A stretch of 64,000 bases of DNA from Alphaproteobacteria bacterium. Its GTDB lineage: Bacteria > Pseudomonadota > Alphaproteobacteria > Rhodobacterales > Rhodobacteraceae. The stretch spans positions 1 to 64,000 of the forward strand of contig JAUHVK010000016.1 in NCBI GenBank assembly GCA_030425145.1, given 5' to 3'. Below the pieces are notes generated by a model that saw only the letters and a list, made by a program, of their open reading frames with translations, made no database searches and was not told the origin of the DNA. Position numbers and translations under genes: made by a program. Below are positions 7,643 to 16,385 of the stretch, one piece after another. How positions within the stretch are numbered: the first letter of the stretch is position 1; each line of letters starts with the position of its first letter.

Positions 7643-8581
7643 ATGGCCCGATCCCGCACGCCCAAATTCGATGCCTCCGAGGTCATCACAAACGAAATCA
7701 TCCGTATCATTGAGCGCGGCGTCCTGCCGTGGCGCAAGCCCTGGACCGCTGGCGGCAGCTCTCGTCCCCTGCGCGTGGGCGGTGAACCCTACCAGGGCGT
7801 GAACAACTTCCTGCTGACGATGCGAACGGTGATGGCGGGCCACAGCTCGCCCTTCTGGATGACGTTGCCGCAGGCCAATGCCTTGGACGCAAAGGTTCGC
7901 AAGGGCGAGAAGTCCTCTGTCGTAGTCTACTACGGTCAAAGCCGGAAAGACGCCGGCGGCGAGGACGACCGCAGCGATGGGGATGATAGCTCTGAGGAAG
8001 CCCGCATCTTCCGCTTCCAGAAATCCTACCGCGTGTTCAATGCCTGCCAGATCGAGGGCCTGCCCGACAGTTTCTTCCCAGATCCGGAGCCGGCACCCGA
8101 ACATCCGCCGTCCGAGCCCATCCCGCATATGCAAGCGTTTTTTGATGCCATCGACATCACGACCGTCTTCACGGGCACGGAAGCCTACTATTTGCCGCCC
8201 GTGGACAAAGTCTTCATGCCCTCCATTTCCAGGTTCGATAACCCGCGGAACTTCTACGGGATCTGGGCACATGAGCTGGCCCACGCCACGAAAGCACCAC
8301 ACCGGCTCAACCGCGATTATGGCCTCTCGAAATTTGGAAACACCTCCTATGCGCGCGAAGAGATCGTCGCCGAACTGACCTCGGTGTTCCTTGGCCAGAC
8401 GCTCGGCTTTACAGCCCATACGCTCGAGATGAACGCGGCGTATCTCTACAATTGGCTGCGCGTTCTGCGCTCGGACAAGGGCGCGATCTTCAAGCACGCC
8501 GCTGACGCGCAGCGCGCCTGCGGCTACCTGATCGCACGGTCGGAGGCGGGGAGGGCAGGGGAGGACGCCGAGGCCGCCTGA
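7643..8581 (+). CDS. ArdC-like antirestriction protein / zincin metallopeptidase
   Basis: Two-domain protein of the ArdC family, which protects incoming plasmid DNA from restriction. Residues ~10-135 form the single-stranded-DNA-binding domain (EIIRIIERGVLPWRKPW, EPYQGVNNFLL, SSVVVYYGQSRK, QKSYRVFNACQIEGLP). Residues ~165-300 form the metallopeptidase-like domain with HELAH at 210-214 and a downstream glutamate helix (AREEIVAELTS). The start at 7643 is preferred because AAAGGAGG lies seven bases upstream; the frame remains open further 5' without a ribosome site. An acidic linker (EDDRSDGDDSSEE) interrupts the first domain. It heads a series of same-strand plasmid genes. Confidence 0.88.
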   Translation: MARSRTPKFDASEVITNEIIRIIERGVLPWRKPWTAGGSSRPLRVGGEPYQGVNNFLLTMRTVMAGHSSPFWMTLPQANALDAKVRKGEKSSVVVYYGQSRKDAGGEDDRSDGDDSSEEARIFRFQKSYRVFNACQIEGLPDSFFPDPEPAPEHPPSEPIPHMQAFFDAIDITTVFTGTEAYYLPPVDKVFMPSISRFDNPRNFYGIWAHELAHATKAPHRLNRDYGLSKFGNTSYAREEIVAELTSVFLGQTLGFTAHTLEMNAAYLYNWLRVLRSDKGAIFKHAADAQRACGYLIARSEAGRAGEDAEAA

Positions 8582-8604
8582 CCACAGGGAGAACGGAGAC
8601 GCCC

Positions 8605-8814
8605 ATGTCACGCAAGGAACCCAAGACGCTGCGGGTGGCCTGCTTTGAAGGTGGCCGCCGCAAGATCATCACCTTCAAACGCGGAGCATATTGGTGGAGC
8701 CCATCCGAGGGCGCCTATCCACTCTCGGCAGCGCTCGAGACCATCAAGGAACAGGGCGGCTGGATCGAAACCATCCCCAACCCGAATTACAGACCCAAGG
8801 GGCTGTTCGGGTAG
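8605..8814 (+). CDS. small conserved plasmid protein, 69 residues
   Basis: Short basic protein of unknown function. It has no signal peptide or membrane segment; visible features are a KIITFKRGAYWWSP segment and a C-terminal NPNYRPKGLFG. A GGAG ribosome site lies before the ATG, and the gene sits 23 bases behind ardC, so the two probably share a transcript. Position between ardC and a DUF3768 gene suggests a plasmid leading-region or maintenance role, which is inference. Confidence 0.6.
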   Translation: MSRKEPKTLRVACFEGGRRKIITFKRGAYWWSPSEGAYPLSAALETIKEQGGWIETIPNPNYRPKGLFG

Positions 8815-8901
8815 GGCGCCTTCGGCCTCGATACATCCGCCGTGCGGAAAAGGAAAAGTGAGCTTTGGATTGGGTGTTTCAACTTCACAGAGGAATGCCC
8901 C

Positions 8902-9291
8902 ATGACCATCACCGCACAACCCCAGACAGACCGCCCTGATCCTAGTGTGATCGCGGCGCAGAACGACGCGTTTCGCAGGCTCGCATGCCTTGGAGTATCG
9001 CCCGCGCAGCCCATCCAGGGCCGCATGCATGTCACCCGCTCGATTATGGAGGCTGGCGACGGCTTCATGGCCGAGGCGGTGAAGGCCACGGGCATGTTCG
9101 AGACCTTCGAGCCCGAGAACGATCCCGAAGGATGGCATGATTTCGGGGCGGTCGAGATCCGCGGCGAGACCGTGTTCTGGAAAATTGATCTCTATGAGGC
9201 AGATTCCGATTTCCGCTACGGGGCCGAGACCCCGGACAACCCCGCCACCACCATGCGCGTGCTGACCATCATGTTGGCGCGCGACTGGTAG
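8902..9291 (+). CDS. DUF3768 domain protein
   Basis: A 129-residue protein with the DUF3768 pattern: IAAQNDAFRRL near the N-terminus, HVTRSIMEAG, then FETFEPENDPEGWHDFGAVE and VFWKIDLYEAD. The function is unknown; members are common on alphaproteobacterial plasmids next to ardC and ParB-like genes. The ATG at 8902 is chosen over an upstream in-frame ATG at 8842 because AGAGGA precedes it and the family similarity begins after it. Confidence 0.8.
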   Translation: MTITAQPQTDRPDPSVIAAQNDAFRRLACLGVSPAQPIQGRMHVTRSIMEAGDGFMAEAVKATGMFETFEPENDPEGWHDFGAVEIRGETVFWKIDLYEADSDFRYGAETPDNPATTMRVLTIMLARDW

Positions 9292-9327
9292 GGGAGGGGA
9301 CTCCTCCCACTGACACCTCAGACGATG

Positions 9328-9365
9328 AAGGCCCGCTGCCCCCTAAAAGGCAAAGCGGGCCTTTT
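9328..9365 (+). terminator. intrinsic terminator after the DUF3768 gene
   Basis: AAGGCCCGC (9328-9336) and GCGGGCCTT (9355-9363) form a perfect nine-base stem followed by T residues. It would end the ardC-to-DUF3768 transcript and separates it from the ParB-like gene. Confidence 0.75.
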
Positions 9366-9446
9366 GTCGTGGTGATCCCCGAAGCCGGGGATTGGTCACG
9401 CGCATGAACGCGCGGGCCGCTCCAAATCCATCGAGAAGGATATCCC

Positions 9447-11429
9447 ATGACCGCAAGCTTCAAACCCGTCTCCGTCGCTATTGGCGATCTGACAGCCCAC
9501 CCCGCCAATGTGCGCAGCAACTCCCCGGAAACCCATGACCCCGAAAACATCGCGCATCTGAAAGCCAGCATCGCCGTGCTGGGTCTCCTGCAGCCGCTGC
9601 TGGTTCAGAAGCTCGACGGCAAATACGCTGTGCTCGCCGGTGGCCGGCGCCATGCCGCCCTGAAGGAGCTGGTCGCTGACAAGGCTGCCAAGGGGTTCGC
9701 CGCGAAGACCAAGATCGACTGCCGCCTTGTGCCGGAGGATTGCGACGTGACCACGGCGCTGTCGCTCGCCGAGAACATCACACAAGCCCCGATGAATGCC
9801 ATCGACGAGTTCGAGGCTTTCGCGCGGATGATGGAAGTCAACGGCCAGACGCCCGAGACCATCGCAAAGACCTTCGGCACCACGGTGGCCGCCGTCAAAG
9901 GCCGCTTGCGCTATGGCCTGATCCACCCCGACATCCGCGCCGCGGCCCGGGCGAAGACGATCACGCTCGATACGATGAAGGCCTTTGCCGAGCATCCGAG
10001 CCAGGAGGTGCAGCGCGAGGTCTATGAGGCGCTCACCAAGGAGGACAGCTACCTTCAGGCCTACACGGTCCGTCAGGCGCTCAAGTCCCGCGGCGTGCAG
10101 GTGAGTGACGATATCGGGGCCTTCGTGCGCGCGGACTACGAGGCCCGCGGCGGACCGATCGCGGCCGACCTTCTGGACGAGCATTCGGTGCTGGAAGACG
10201 CCGCGCTGGTCGAGGCCATCCTGCTCGAGAAGCTCGGGGCAGCTGCCGAGGAGGCCCGCGCAAAACTTGGCTTTGCTTGGGCGGATGCAATGCAGCACTA
10301 TGATTACGCGACCATGGCCGCCTACGGCCGCGTCTATCCCGGTCCGATCGAGCCCGATGAGGCCGCCCAAAAGCGCATCGATGAGATCACCGCCGAGCTC
10401 GAGCAACTTCAGCTCGAGATGGAGTATGAGGGGCTCGAAGACGATGCCTACAATACGCTCTACGACCGCGTGGACGCCTTGGAAGAGGAAGTCCGCGACC
10501 TGCAGGAAGCCTACCGCGCCGAGGACCTTGCCCGTGCAGGCGTGGTCGCGTCGTGGCAAGGTGGTCAGGTGACGCTCCATCTGGGCCTCGTCCGCCCCGA
10601 GGACACTGTGAAAGAGAAGGGCGCGCCCAGTTCCTCGACCAACACCACCGGGGAGGAAGCCCCCGATGCTGGCGAAATCACCTACCCGGCGTCGCTGGCC
10701 GAGGATCTCAAGACCGAGCGGGCCATGGCCCTTGGCGCCGCGATGGCGCTGCATCCCGAGGCCACGCTCGATCTGACGCTCTTCAAGATGGTCAGTGATG
10801 TTCTGACCAGCGGCATGAGTGTCACGGAGGCGATCAAGATCGATGCCCGCAAGGAATACCGCAGCCATGCCAAGATGGACGAGATCGACGAGACCTCGCT
10901 TCAGCAGGTGGCGGCGGCGCTTGATGCGCTGGACCTCTCCTGGCTCGATGACACCCGGTCCCCTGCCGATCAGTTCGCGGAGTTTCGCGCGCTGGACGCC
11001 GGCGAGAAGGCCAAGCTCGTGGCCTATGCCACGGCCAGCACCACGCAGTCCTGCTTTGCCCGGGACCCGCGGCGCGACAGCCTGATGCATGAGTTCGAGA
11101 TCGAGATCATGCCCGACATTCGCGCGCATTGGACGCCGAACGCGGCGCTCTTCAATCGCTTCAAGAAGGCCTGGCTCCTGAAGATCCTCGGCGAGGATCT
11201 GGGTCTCGCCCAGGAGGCGTTGACGCTGGCCTCATCCAGCAAGAAGGAAATCGTCGCCTTCTGCGACAAGCTCTTCGCCGAGCCCTTCGCCACACTCACG
11301 GACGCGCAGCGCGCAGCCGTGGCCGCCTGGTGCCCGCCGATGATGCAGACTGCGGGTGTCGCCTGTGATGAGGCGGAGCCCACTGCGGAAACCCCGGAGC
11401 CTGACAGCGAGGTCGCGCAAGCGGCCTGA
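9447..11429 (+). CDS. large ParB/KorB-like DNA-binding protein
   Basis: A 660-residue ParB-domain protein distinct from RepB. The ParB N-terminal domain spans about residues 8-105 (LTAHPANVRSNSPETHDPEN, LLQPLLVQKLDG, AVLAGGRRHAAL, LSLAENITQAPMNAIDEFEA). A helix-turn-helix follows at about 130-160 (ETIAKTFGTTVAAVKGRLRYG). The central part (~305-365) is acidic and probably coiled-coil, and the C-terminal ~250 residues have no recognisable fold. Proteins of this size and layout are typical of alphaproteobacterial plasmids and are often annotated as chromosome-partitioning proteins; since repAB already supplies partition, a regulatory or DNA-processing role is possible. The start at 9447 has AAGGA before it. 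Confidence 0.85.
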   Translation: MTASFKPVSVAIGDLTAHPANVRSNSPETHDPENIAHLKASIAVLGLLQPLLVQKLDGKYAVLAGGRRHAALKELVADKAAKGFAAKTKIDCRLVPEDCDVTTALSLAENITQAPMNAIDEFEAFARMMEVNGQTPETIAKTFGTTVAAVKGRLRYGLIHPDIRAAARAKTITLDTMKAFAEHPSQEVQREVYEALTKEDSYLQAYTVRQALKSRGVQVSDDIGAFVRADYEARGGPIAADLLDEHSVLEDAALVEAILLEKLGAAAEEARAKLGFAWADAMQHYDYATMAAYGRVYPGPIEPDEAAQKRIDEITAELEQLQLEMEYEGLEDDAYNTLYDRVDALEEEVRDLQEAYRAEDLARAGVVASWQGGQVTLHLGLVRPEDTVKEKGAPSSSTNTTGEEAPDAGEITYPASLAEDLKTERAMALGAAMALHPEATLDLTLFKMVSDVLTSGMSVTEAIKIDARKEYRSHAKMDEIDETSLQQVAAALDALDLSWLDDTRSPADQFAEFRALDAGEKAKLVAYATASTTQSCFARDPRRDSLMHEFEIEIMPDIRAHWTPNAALFNRFKKAWLLKILGEDLGLAQEALTLASSSKKEIVAFCDKLFAEPFATLTDAQRAAVAAWCPPMMQTAGVACDEAEPTAETPEPDSEVAQAA

Positions 11430-11437
11430 GTTCTCAC

Positions 11438-11473
11438 GCGACCCGTGCGAGGCATGCCGCCCGCGCGGGTCGC
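11438..11473 (+). other. GC-rich hairpin between two plasmid genes
   Basis: GCGACCCG (11438-11445) pairs with CGGGTCGC (11466-11473). There is no T-tract, so it is more likely an RNA-processing or partial-termination element than a strong terminator. Confidence 0.35.
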
Positions 11474-11503
11474 CCCTCCCACACCCAACAGAAAGACATC
11501 CCC

Positions 11504-12097
11504 ATGGCTATTCTCAAGTTCTCTGCGTCCGCAGTTGCGGCGCAGATCGCCCATGCGCGCGCTTGTAAAACCTTCCTGCCCAACTGGAACGGACCGGTGG
11601 ACAGGCCCGCCCTGATCCTCATTGTCGGCAACGGCGTGCATCTGCGCTCGAACGGCATCGATGGCACAACCACCCGCATCGTCACCACCGAGCAGGCCGA
11701 TCCCTCCTTCGCCTTCGCCGATGGCATGAACCCGTTTCGGGATACCGACTGGATGGCGCAGCGCCGCATGGCGTTTCGCGATCTGACCGGCCAGTTCTAC
11801 ACCGACATTCTTCACGATGTGCAGGTGCTCATCGACCGCGGGCAGGGTGCCATCCGGCTCGCCACCGATGGCCACAGCATCCGGGTCTTCGTGCGTCGGG
11901 CCTCGGACTATCTCATCGGCGGAACCTACGAGGTGCCCTCGGGCCTCGGCGGCACCTTCCGGGTCATCCTCAAGGATGCCTGCGATACCTTCGCGATCGT
12001 GCAGAACTGCGGCAATTGCGAGGATTTCGACGCCATGCAGCCCTACCGCGTGCCGCTCGATGCGCTGATAGAAATCGATGACCGGAGGGCGGCGTAA
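11504..12097 (+). CDS. plasmid protein of unknown function (DUF3085-like)
   Basis: A 197-residue soluble protein. The stretch LILIVGNGVHLRSNG followed by FAFADGMNPFRDTDW and WMAQRRMAFR resembles the DUF3085 pattern; this match is from memory and moderate. No catalytic motif, signal peptide or membrane segment is visible. The C-terminal half contains a compact beta-rich segment with two close cysteines (QNCGNCEDF). Its stop codon overlaps the start of the next gene (TAATGG), so the two are coupled. Confidence 0.65.
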   Translation: MAILKFSASAVAAQIAHARACKTFLPNWNGPVDRPALILIVGNGVHLRSNGIDGTTTRIVTTEQADPSFAFADGMNPFRDTDWMAQRRMAFRDLTGQFYTDILHDVQVLIDRGQGAIRLATDGHSIRVFVRRASDYLIGGTYEVPSGLGGTFRVILKDACDTFAIVQNCGNCEDFDAMQPYRVPLDALIEIDDRRAA

Positions 12098-12750
12098 TGG
12101 GTTGGCTCTTCTACATCGACGGCCGCGTCCAGACCTATGCGGATGAAAAGGCGGAGATTGCGCGGCTCTGCTCTTTCGAGGGCGACACGCGCAAAACCGA
12201 ACTGGTCAAAGCCTGCAAGGTCGGCTCCACCTGGTATGCGGCGGCAAGGGTCACCAATCTCGACGGCACCGCTGTCGAAGACGCGACCTATGTCACCGAT
12301 CCTGATGGCTCGATCACTTTCGGGGCCGTCTTCCTCACCCGATACGATGACGGCTGCTGGGGCTACAAGGACATGGAGGAAAGCGCGGGACCGGTCGAAT
12401 CCCGCGCGCCACTGAGCCTGTTGGCCCTGCTGTCCGACCTGAAAGACCCGGCCAGCTACGCCCATACCTGGCGCCAGCGCTGCCGGGACTGGGCTGCGAT
12501 CCCGGACTACGAGGAAGGCGACAAAATCAGGCTCGCGGCCCCTGTGACGCTCACCGATGGCAGCACCTGCCAGATCGTCACCGCTACGCACTACAGGCGG
12601 GGTCGGCAAAAACGCCGCTGCTACCGCATCGAGAAAACCGGCGGCCTCGTGCGCCTGTCGAAAGCTTCGCTTGCGGGCTCGGAGCTGCTCAGCTCCGCGA
12701 AGGGCGCGGCCAGTCCTGTGTTGGCGGAGTATCTCGCGGGGCGAGAATAG
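12097..12750 (+). CDS. plasmid protein of unknown function (DUF6927-like)
   Basis: A 217-residue soluble protein beginning MGWLFYIDGRVQTYADEKAE, an N-terminus I associate with DUF6927 proteins of Rhodobacterales plasmids. Other visible blocks are STWYAAARVTN and GAVFLTRYDDGCWGYKDMEE. There is no known activity. It is translationally coupled to the preceding gene and is the last of the ParB-like gene series. Confidence 0.65.
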   Translation: MGWLFYIDGRVQTYADEKAEIARLCSFEGDTRKTELVKACKVGSTWYAAARVTNLDGTAVEDATYVTDPDGSITFGAVFLTRYDDGCWGYKDMEESAGPVESRAPLSLLALLSDLKDPASYAHTWRQRCRDWAAIPDYEEGDKIRLAAPVTLTDGSTCQIVTATHYRRGRQKRRCYRIEKTGGLVRLSKASLAGSELLSSAKGAASPVLAEYLAGRE

Positions 12751-12806
12751 GTGCTGCGCCGGACAGTTCATCGACCTGCCGGCGTCAGCAGATCCTGCGG
12801 CTTTTC

Positions 12807-12835
12807 TTGACAAGACAATGCAAATGCATTACCTA
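12807..12835 (+). promoter_or_regulatory. promoter/operator of the prlF-yhaV operon
   Basis: A perfect -35 TTGACA (12807-12812) and -10 TACCTA (12830-12835) are 17 bases apart. Between them lies the near-palindrome AATGCAAATGCATT, a good candidate for antitoxin binding, since PrlF-type antitoxins repress their own operon. Confidence 0.6.
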
Positions 12836-12874
12836 TCGCGGGCTACAAAGACCCTTGTCTTTCAGGAGACTGCC

Positions 12875-13201
12875 ATGACAGCGCTCGCACAAGACGTCTC
12901 GAAACTCACGGATCGGTATCAGACGACCGTGCCGGCGAGTGTGCGCAAACAGCTCAAGCTGGGCAAGGGCGACCGGATTCGCTACTGCACCGAACCGAGT
13001 GGAAGGGTCTATATCGAGCCCGTGCGCGCCGAAGAGGATGATCCCGCGCTCGACGCCTTTCTCGATTTTGTCGAGGCCGATATCAAGGCGCATCCGGAAC
13101 GCATTCGGGCGTTCGATGGGGCTTTGCATGACCGTCTTGCAGCACTGGTCGGAGAGGTTGAGGTCGATCTCGATGCGCCGCTATCGCTCGAGGATGAATG
13201 A
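12875..13201 (+). CDS. prlF: PrlF/SohA-type antitoxin
   Basis: Antitoxin of a PrlF-YhaV type II pair, 108 residues. An AbrB-like swapped hairpin is visible at about residues 8-50 (KLTDRYQTTVPASVRKQLKL, KGDRIRYCTEPSGRVYIEPV), followed by an acidic C-terminal part (DDPALDAFLDFVEAD and EVEVDLDAPLSLEDE) that would neutralise the basic toxin. CAGGAG lies before the ATG. The last codons overlap the toxin start by four bases (ATGA). Confidence 0.9.
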   Translation: MTALAQDVSKLTDRYQTTVPASVRKQLKLGKGDRIRYCTEPSGRVYIEPVRAEEDDPALDAFLDFVEADIKAHPERIRAFDGALHDRLAALVGEVEVDLDAPLSLEDE

Positions 13202-13716
13202 GCGGCGATAGCGTGCCCGCCCAAGCGCCCCTTGTCGTAAACGGATGGTCGATTTATGCGCATCCGCTCTTTCTGGACCAGCTCGAAGGGCTGATCGAGG
13301 AAGTTGAAGCGCGTAAGGCACGCAATCCCAAGACCTGGCGCAAGAAAAACCCGACGAAACGGCTGGCCGCCATCTTCAAGCTGGTCACCGAGGCCATACC
13401 GGCAGATCCGGGTGCCGCCACCTTCCGGCAAGGCGGCACACTCGGCGATCACCGCAAGCACTGCTTCCGGGCGAAATTCTTCCAGCAGTATCGGTTGTTC
13501 TACCGTTTCAACAGTGATGCGAAGGTCATCGTGGTGGCATGGGTGAATGACGACAAGACCCTGCGTGCCTATGGCAGCAAGACGGATGCATATGCGACGT
13601 TCAAAGGGATGTTGGAAGATGGAAATCCACCTGATAATTTCGACGCGCTCTTGAAAGAAGCTGCAGCGGCGGACAAGCGGTTCGAGACGTCTCTTGAAGC
13701 GGCGACCGATCGGTAA
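13198..13716 (+). CDS. yhaV: YhaV-family ribonuclease toxin
   Basis: Toxin of the PrlF-YhaV pair, a RelE-superfamily mRNA-cleaving enzyme. Family blocks are clear: NGWSIYAHPLFLDQLEGLI, NPTKRLAAIFKLV, DHRKHCFRAKFFQQYRLFYR, VVAWVNDDKTLRAYGSKTDA. The length of 172 residues is slightly over the usual ~155. It overlaps the antitoxin gene. It is one of several addiction-type modules on this replicon. Confidence 0.9.
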   Translation: MSGDSVPAQAPLVVNGWSIYAHPLFLDQLEGLIEEVEARKARNPKTWRKKNPTKRLAAIFKLVTEAIPADPGAATFRQGGTLGDHRKHCFRAKFFQQYRLFYRFNSDAKVIVVAWVNDDKTLRAYGSKTDAYATFKGMLEDGNPPDNFDALLKEAAAADKRFETSLEAATDR

Positions 13717-14106
13717 GTGGCTCGAATGCTGGATGGGGGCAGAATCCTACGCCAAGGCTGTCCGTAAGGGGGGCGTTAGTTTTGCAATCTCCCGTCATCC
13801 TTGAACTGAGTGAAATAGGCGACATTGATGTGCCAGATGGCTGTTACAATGAAATTCTCAGAAGACCTACCGTATCCGCACACCTGCCGTTCGCTGCATC
13901 GAGTACGAACTGGTAAGATGCGGACAAATCGGACTTTTGCAGGTACGGCTATTGCTGACGCAGCATTTGTTCGAAGATGCAGCGACGTGCGTTTTGCAGC
14001 GCAGCAAATTTCACCAAACCAGGCGCCCGGGCGCTGGCGATGCCGTGGCTTCCTCCGGTGGCGAGCGCTGCTTACCAGCTGAAGTCGATAGCGGGCTCAT
14101 GCAAAG
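13717..14106. other. 390-base non-coding junction before the first catabolic block
   Basis: No gene is supported. It carries, on the minus strand at 13917-13960, a ~44-base element related to one at 44104-44148 in the opposite orientation. The region marks the change from plasmid backbone to catabolic genes. Confidence 0.5.
13917..13960 (-). repeat. dispersed repeat, copy A
   Basis: Read on the minus strand this segment starts GTCAGCAATAGC and continues through AAGTCCG, TTTGTCC and GCATCT. The same blocks occur in the same order and nearly the same spacing on the plus strand at 44104-44148. By eye about 80% of positions match. The two copies are inverted relative to each other. Confidence 0.5.
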
Positions 14107-15486
14107 CTACAAATCGGTTAGCGTGCCCAGGGCGCGTTCTGCGGCAAAACCAACGGTTTCGGAAAGTGTCGGATGTGCATGGACCGCGAGTGACACATCT
14201 TCGAGTGTTGCACCCATTTCCATTGCCAGCACGCATTCTGCCAAAAGCTCTCCGGCATTTCGCCCTACAATGGTCGCGCCCAGCAGACGATGGGTGTCGG
14301 GGCAGTAGACCAGTTTGGTCAAACCGTCCCCACCGCCCGATGACAGGTTGCGCCCGCTCGCTGCCCAGGGAAAACTCGCAACTTTGTGCGGGATGCCGCT
14401 TTCCGTGGCTTTGGCCTGTGTCAGGCCAGCCCAGGCCAATTCAGGTGCCGTGTAGGCGACCGACGGTATGAGATCGCTATCCAGAGCGGCGGCATGGCCC
14501 GAGGCGACTTCGGCCGCCACATGGCCCTGATGGGTCGCGCGGTGTGCCAGCATCGGGTTTCCGGTGACATCACCGATGGCGAAGATGGTTGCAACGTTGG
14601 TGCGGCAGGACGCATCCACTGGGATGATGCCACGGTCGTCAACCTCGACTCCCGCAGAGGCCGGATCGACGAGGCTCCCGTTTGAGCGACGGCCCACCGC
14701 CTGAATTGCCGCATCCGCCTTGATCGGGCCCTCAAACCCGCCTTCACAGGTGAGCGTTAGGGCGGTTTTTGAGGCCTTCACCTCGGTCACTTTGGTGCCT
14801 GTGTGAATCGTGACATCTTCCGCCTCGAGCGCCGCACGCAGGATTGCGACAGCGTCGGCATCCGCGCCGGGGGCGATCTGATCCATGAACTCGATGACAG
14901 TCACCTTGCTGCCAAGCGCCGCATAGACCGTCGCCATCTCCAACCCGATGATGCCGCCGCCCACGATCGAAAGCCGTTTGGGGATCTCACGCAGTTCTAG
15001 TGCATCGGTGGAGTCCCAGATACGATCATCCTCGGGCCAGCCGTGCAGGCGTACTGGCGCTGAGCCCACAGCAATCACAGCTTGGTCGAAGGTCCATGAC
15101 TCGCCGTCAATCTCAAGGCTCTTGTCGCTTGTGAACTGCGCCGAGCCTCGAATGGTCTTGACTTTGCGTCGCTTGGCAAGGCCGCCGAGGCCAGTGGTCA
15201 GTTGTTCAACGATGCTGTCTTTCTTCGCGCGCAACTTGTCCAGATCGACAGAGACGTTACCGGTCGAAATGCCCCAGTCGTCGCCGTGGCGGGTCTCGCG
15301 GATCACCTCGGCGGCATGCAAGAGGGCTTTGGACGGGATGCAGCCAACATTCAGGCAGACGCCACCAAGTGTTGGGCGTGGGTCGACCATGATGACACTG
15401 CGCCCCAGATCTGCGGCGCGAAAGGCACAGGCATAGCCACCCGGGCCTGCGCCCAGCACGATGAGGTCTGCGTGGGTGTTGGACAT
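14107..15486 (-). CDS. lpdA: dihydrolipoyl dehydrogenase (E3)
   Basis: FAD- and NAD-dependent E3 subunit that reoxidises dihydrolipoyl groups of the adjacent 2-oxoacid dehydrogenase complex. GAGPGGY near the N-terminus binds FAD; the redox disulfide is Cys44/Cys49 in GGVCLNVGCIPSK; GGGIIGLEMA is the NAD site; the C-terminal catalytic HAHPTLSE is present. The length of 459 residues is normal and there is no fused lipoyl domain. It is the last gene of the leftward operon, ten bases after the E2 catalytic gene, so it is probably dedicated to this complex rather than being the housekeeping E3. Confidence 0.93.
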   Translation of the reverse strand: MSNTHADLIVLGAGPGGYACAFRAADLGRSVIMVDPRPTLGGVCLNVGCIPSKALLHAAEVIRETRHGDDWGISTGNVSVDLDKLRAKKDSIVEQLTTGLGGLAKRRKVKTIRGSAQFTSDKSLEIDGESWTFDQAVIAVGSAPVRLHGWPEDDRIWDSTDALELREIPKRLSIVGGGIIGLEMATVYAALGSKVTVIEFMDQIAPGADADAVAILRAALEAEDVTIHTGTKVTEVKASKTALTLTCEGGFEGPIKADAAIQAVGRRSNGSLVDPASAGVEVDDRGIIPVDASCRTNVATIFAIGDVTGNPMLAHRATHQGHVAAEVASGHAAALDSDLIPSVAYTAPELAWAGLTQAKATESGIPHKVASFPWAASGRNLSSGGGDGLTKLVYCPDTHRLLGATIVGRNAGELLAECVLAMEMGATLEDVSLAVHAHPTLSETVGFAAERALGTLTDL

Positions 15487-15496
15487 TTGCGGCCCC

Positions 15497-16375
15497 CTAG
15501 ACCATGATCCGGCGGGGATCGGCGATCAGCCCGGCAAGGTAGCTCAAAAAGCGGGCCGCATCGGCGCCGTTGATAACCCGGTGGTCATAGCTCAGATCTA
15601 GCGGGACCATTGGCACTGGACGGGGGGTGTCGCCCTCCCAAACCGTGACGGTTTCCGTGCGCGTGATGCCAAGAATGGCCACTTCGGGCGGGTTGACGAT
15701 GGGCGTGAAGCCAATGCCACCGATGCCACCCAGGTTGGTGATCGTCATCGACGCGCCGCCCATTTCATCTGGTCCAACCTTGCGGTTTTGCGCGCGTGAG
15801 GCGAGATCGGAAATCTCTGTTGCGATCTGCCAAAGTCCTTTGCGGTCCACATCGCGGACAACCGGAACCATCAGGCCATGGGCCGTGTCCACGGCTATGC
15901 CGATGTGAACATAGTCCTTGAGCGTCAAGGTTTTGCCGTCAGGCGACAGCGAAGAATTGAACCGTGGGAATTCGCGCAGCGCGCGCGAGAGCGCCTTGGC
16001 CTGAAACGCCAGCGCGGTCAGCTTGACGCCGCGCGCCTGTGCTTCCGGCTTCAGTGCTTTACGCAGCGCTTCGATGGCTGTGACATCGGCACGGTCATGG
16101 TGCGTGACCTGCGGGATGTGGACATTTGCAGCGCCAAGATTAGCTGCGGCAACTTGCGCAAAACGGCTCATCGGTTCTTCGGTCACGGGGCCGAATTGGC
16201 TATGGTCCACATCCCAATGTGACGTGTCACCGGCTGGTCCGGCGGCAGGATTTCCGCCCTCCAAATCCTCACGCGCGATGGATGTGCGGCCCAGGTCCCT
16301 GGCCAGCTTTTCGAGGTCGATTCCCTTTTGCAGGGCCAACGCCCGGACCGATGGTGCTGCGATGACGTCGCTCAT
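15497..16375 (-). CDS. E2 acyltransferase catalytic subunit lacking lipoyl domains
   Basis: Acyltransferase (CoA-transferring) core of the complex. It begins with a peripheral-subunit-binding segment (APSVRALALQKGIDLEKLAR, residues ~7-28), then a full catalytic domain ending SYDHRVINGADAARFLSYL with the active-site His and an Asn in place of the usual Asp, a variant known in other E2 enzymes. At 292 residues it has no lipoyl domain at all. The lipoyl domains are in the separate gene at 17832-19127. The start at 16375 follows AAGGGGG; the frame extends further upstream without support. Confidence 0.85.
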   Translation of the reverse strand: MSDVIAAPSVRALALQKGIDLEKLARDLGRTSIAREDLEGGNPAAGPAGDTSHWDVDHSQFGPVTEEPMSRFAQVAAANLGAANVHIPQVTHHDRADVTAIEALRKALKPEAQARGVKLTALAFQAKALSRALREFPRFNSSLSPDGKTLTLKDYVHIGIAVDTAHGLMVPVVRDVDRKGLWQIATEISDLASRAQNRKVGPDEMGGASMTITNLGGIGGIGFTPIVNPPEVAILGITRTETVTVWEGDTPRPVPMVPLDLSYDHRVINGADAARFLSYLAGLIADPRRIMV

Positions 16376-16385
16376 GTCCGCCCCC

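Noticed and set aside
7616-8611. A 331-residue open frame antisense to ardC
   Set aside because: Same reason: GC-rich antisense reading with no motif, while the plus strand has a clear ArdC-like protein and ribosome site.
9396-11129. A 577-residue open frame on the minus strand
   Set aside because: It is the antisense of the ParB-like gene; the composition mirrors the codon bias of the real gene, and there is no ribosome site or family resemblance.
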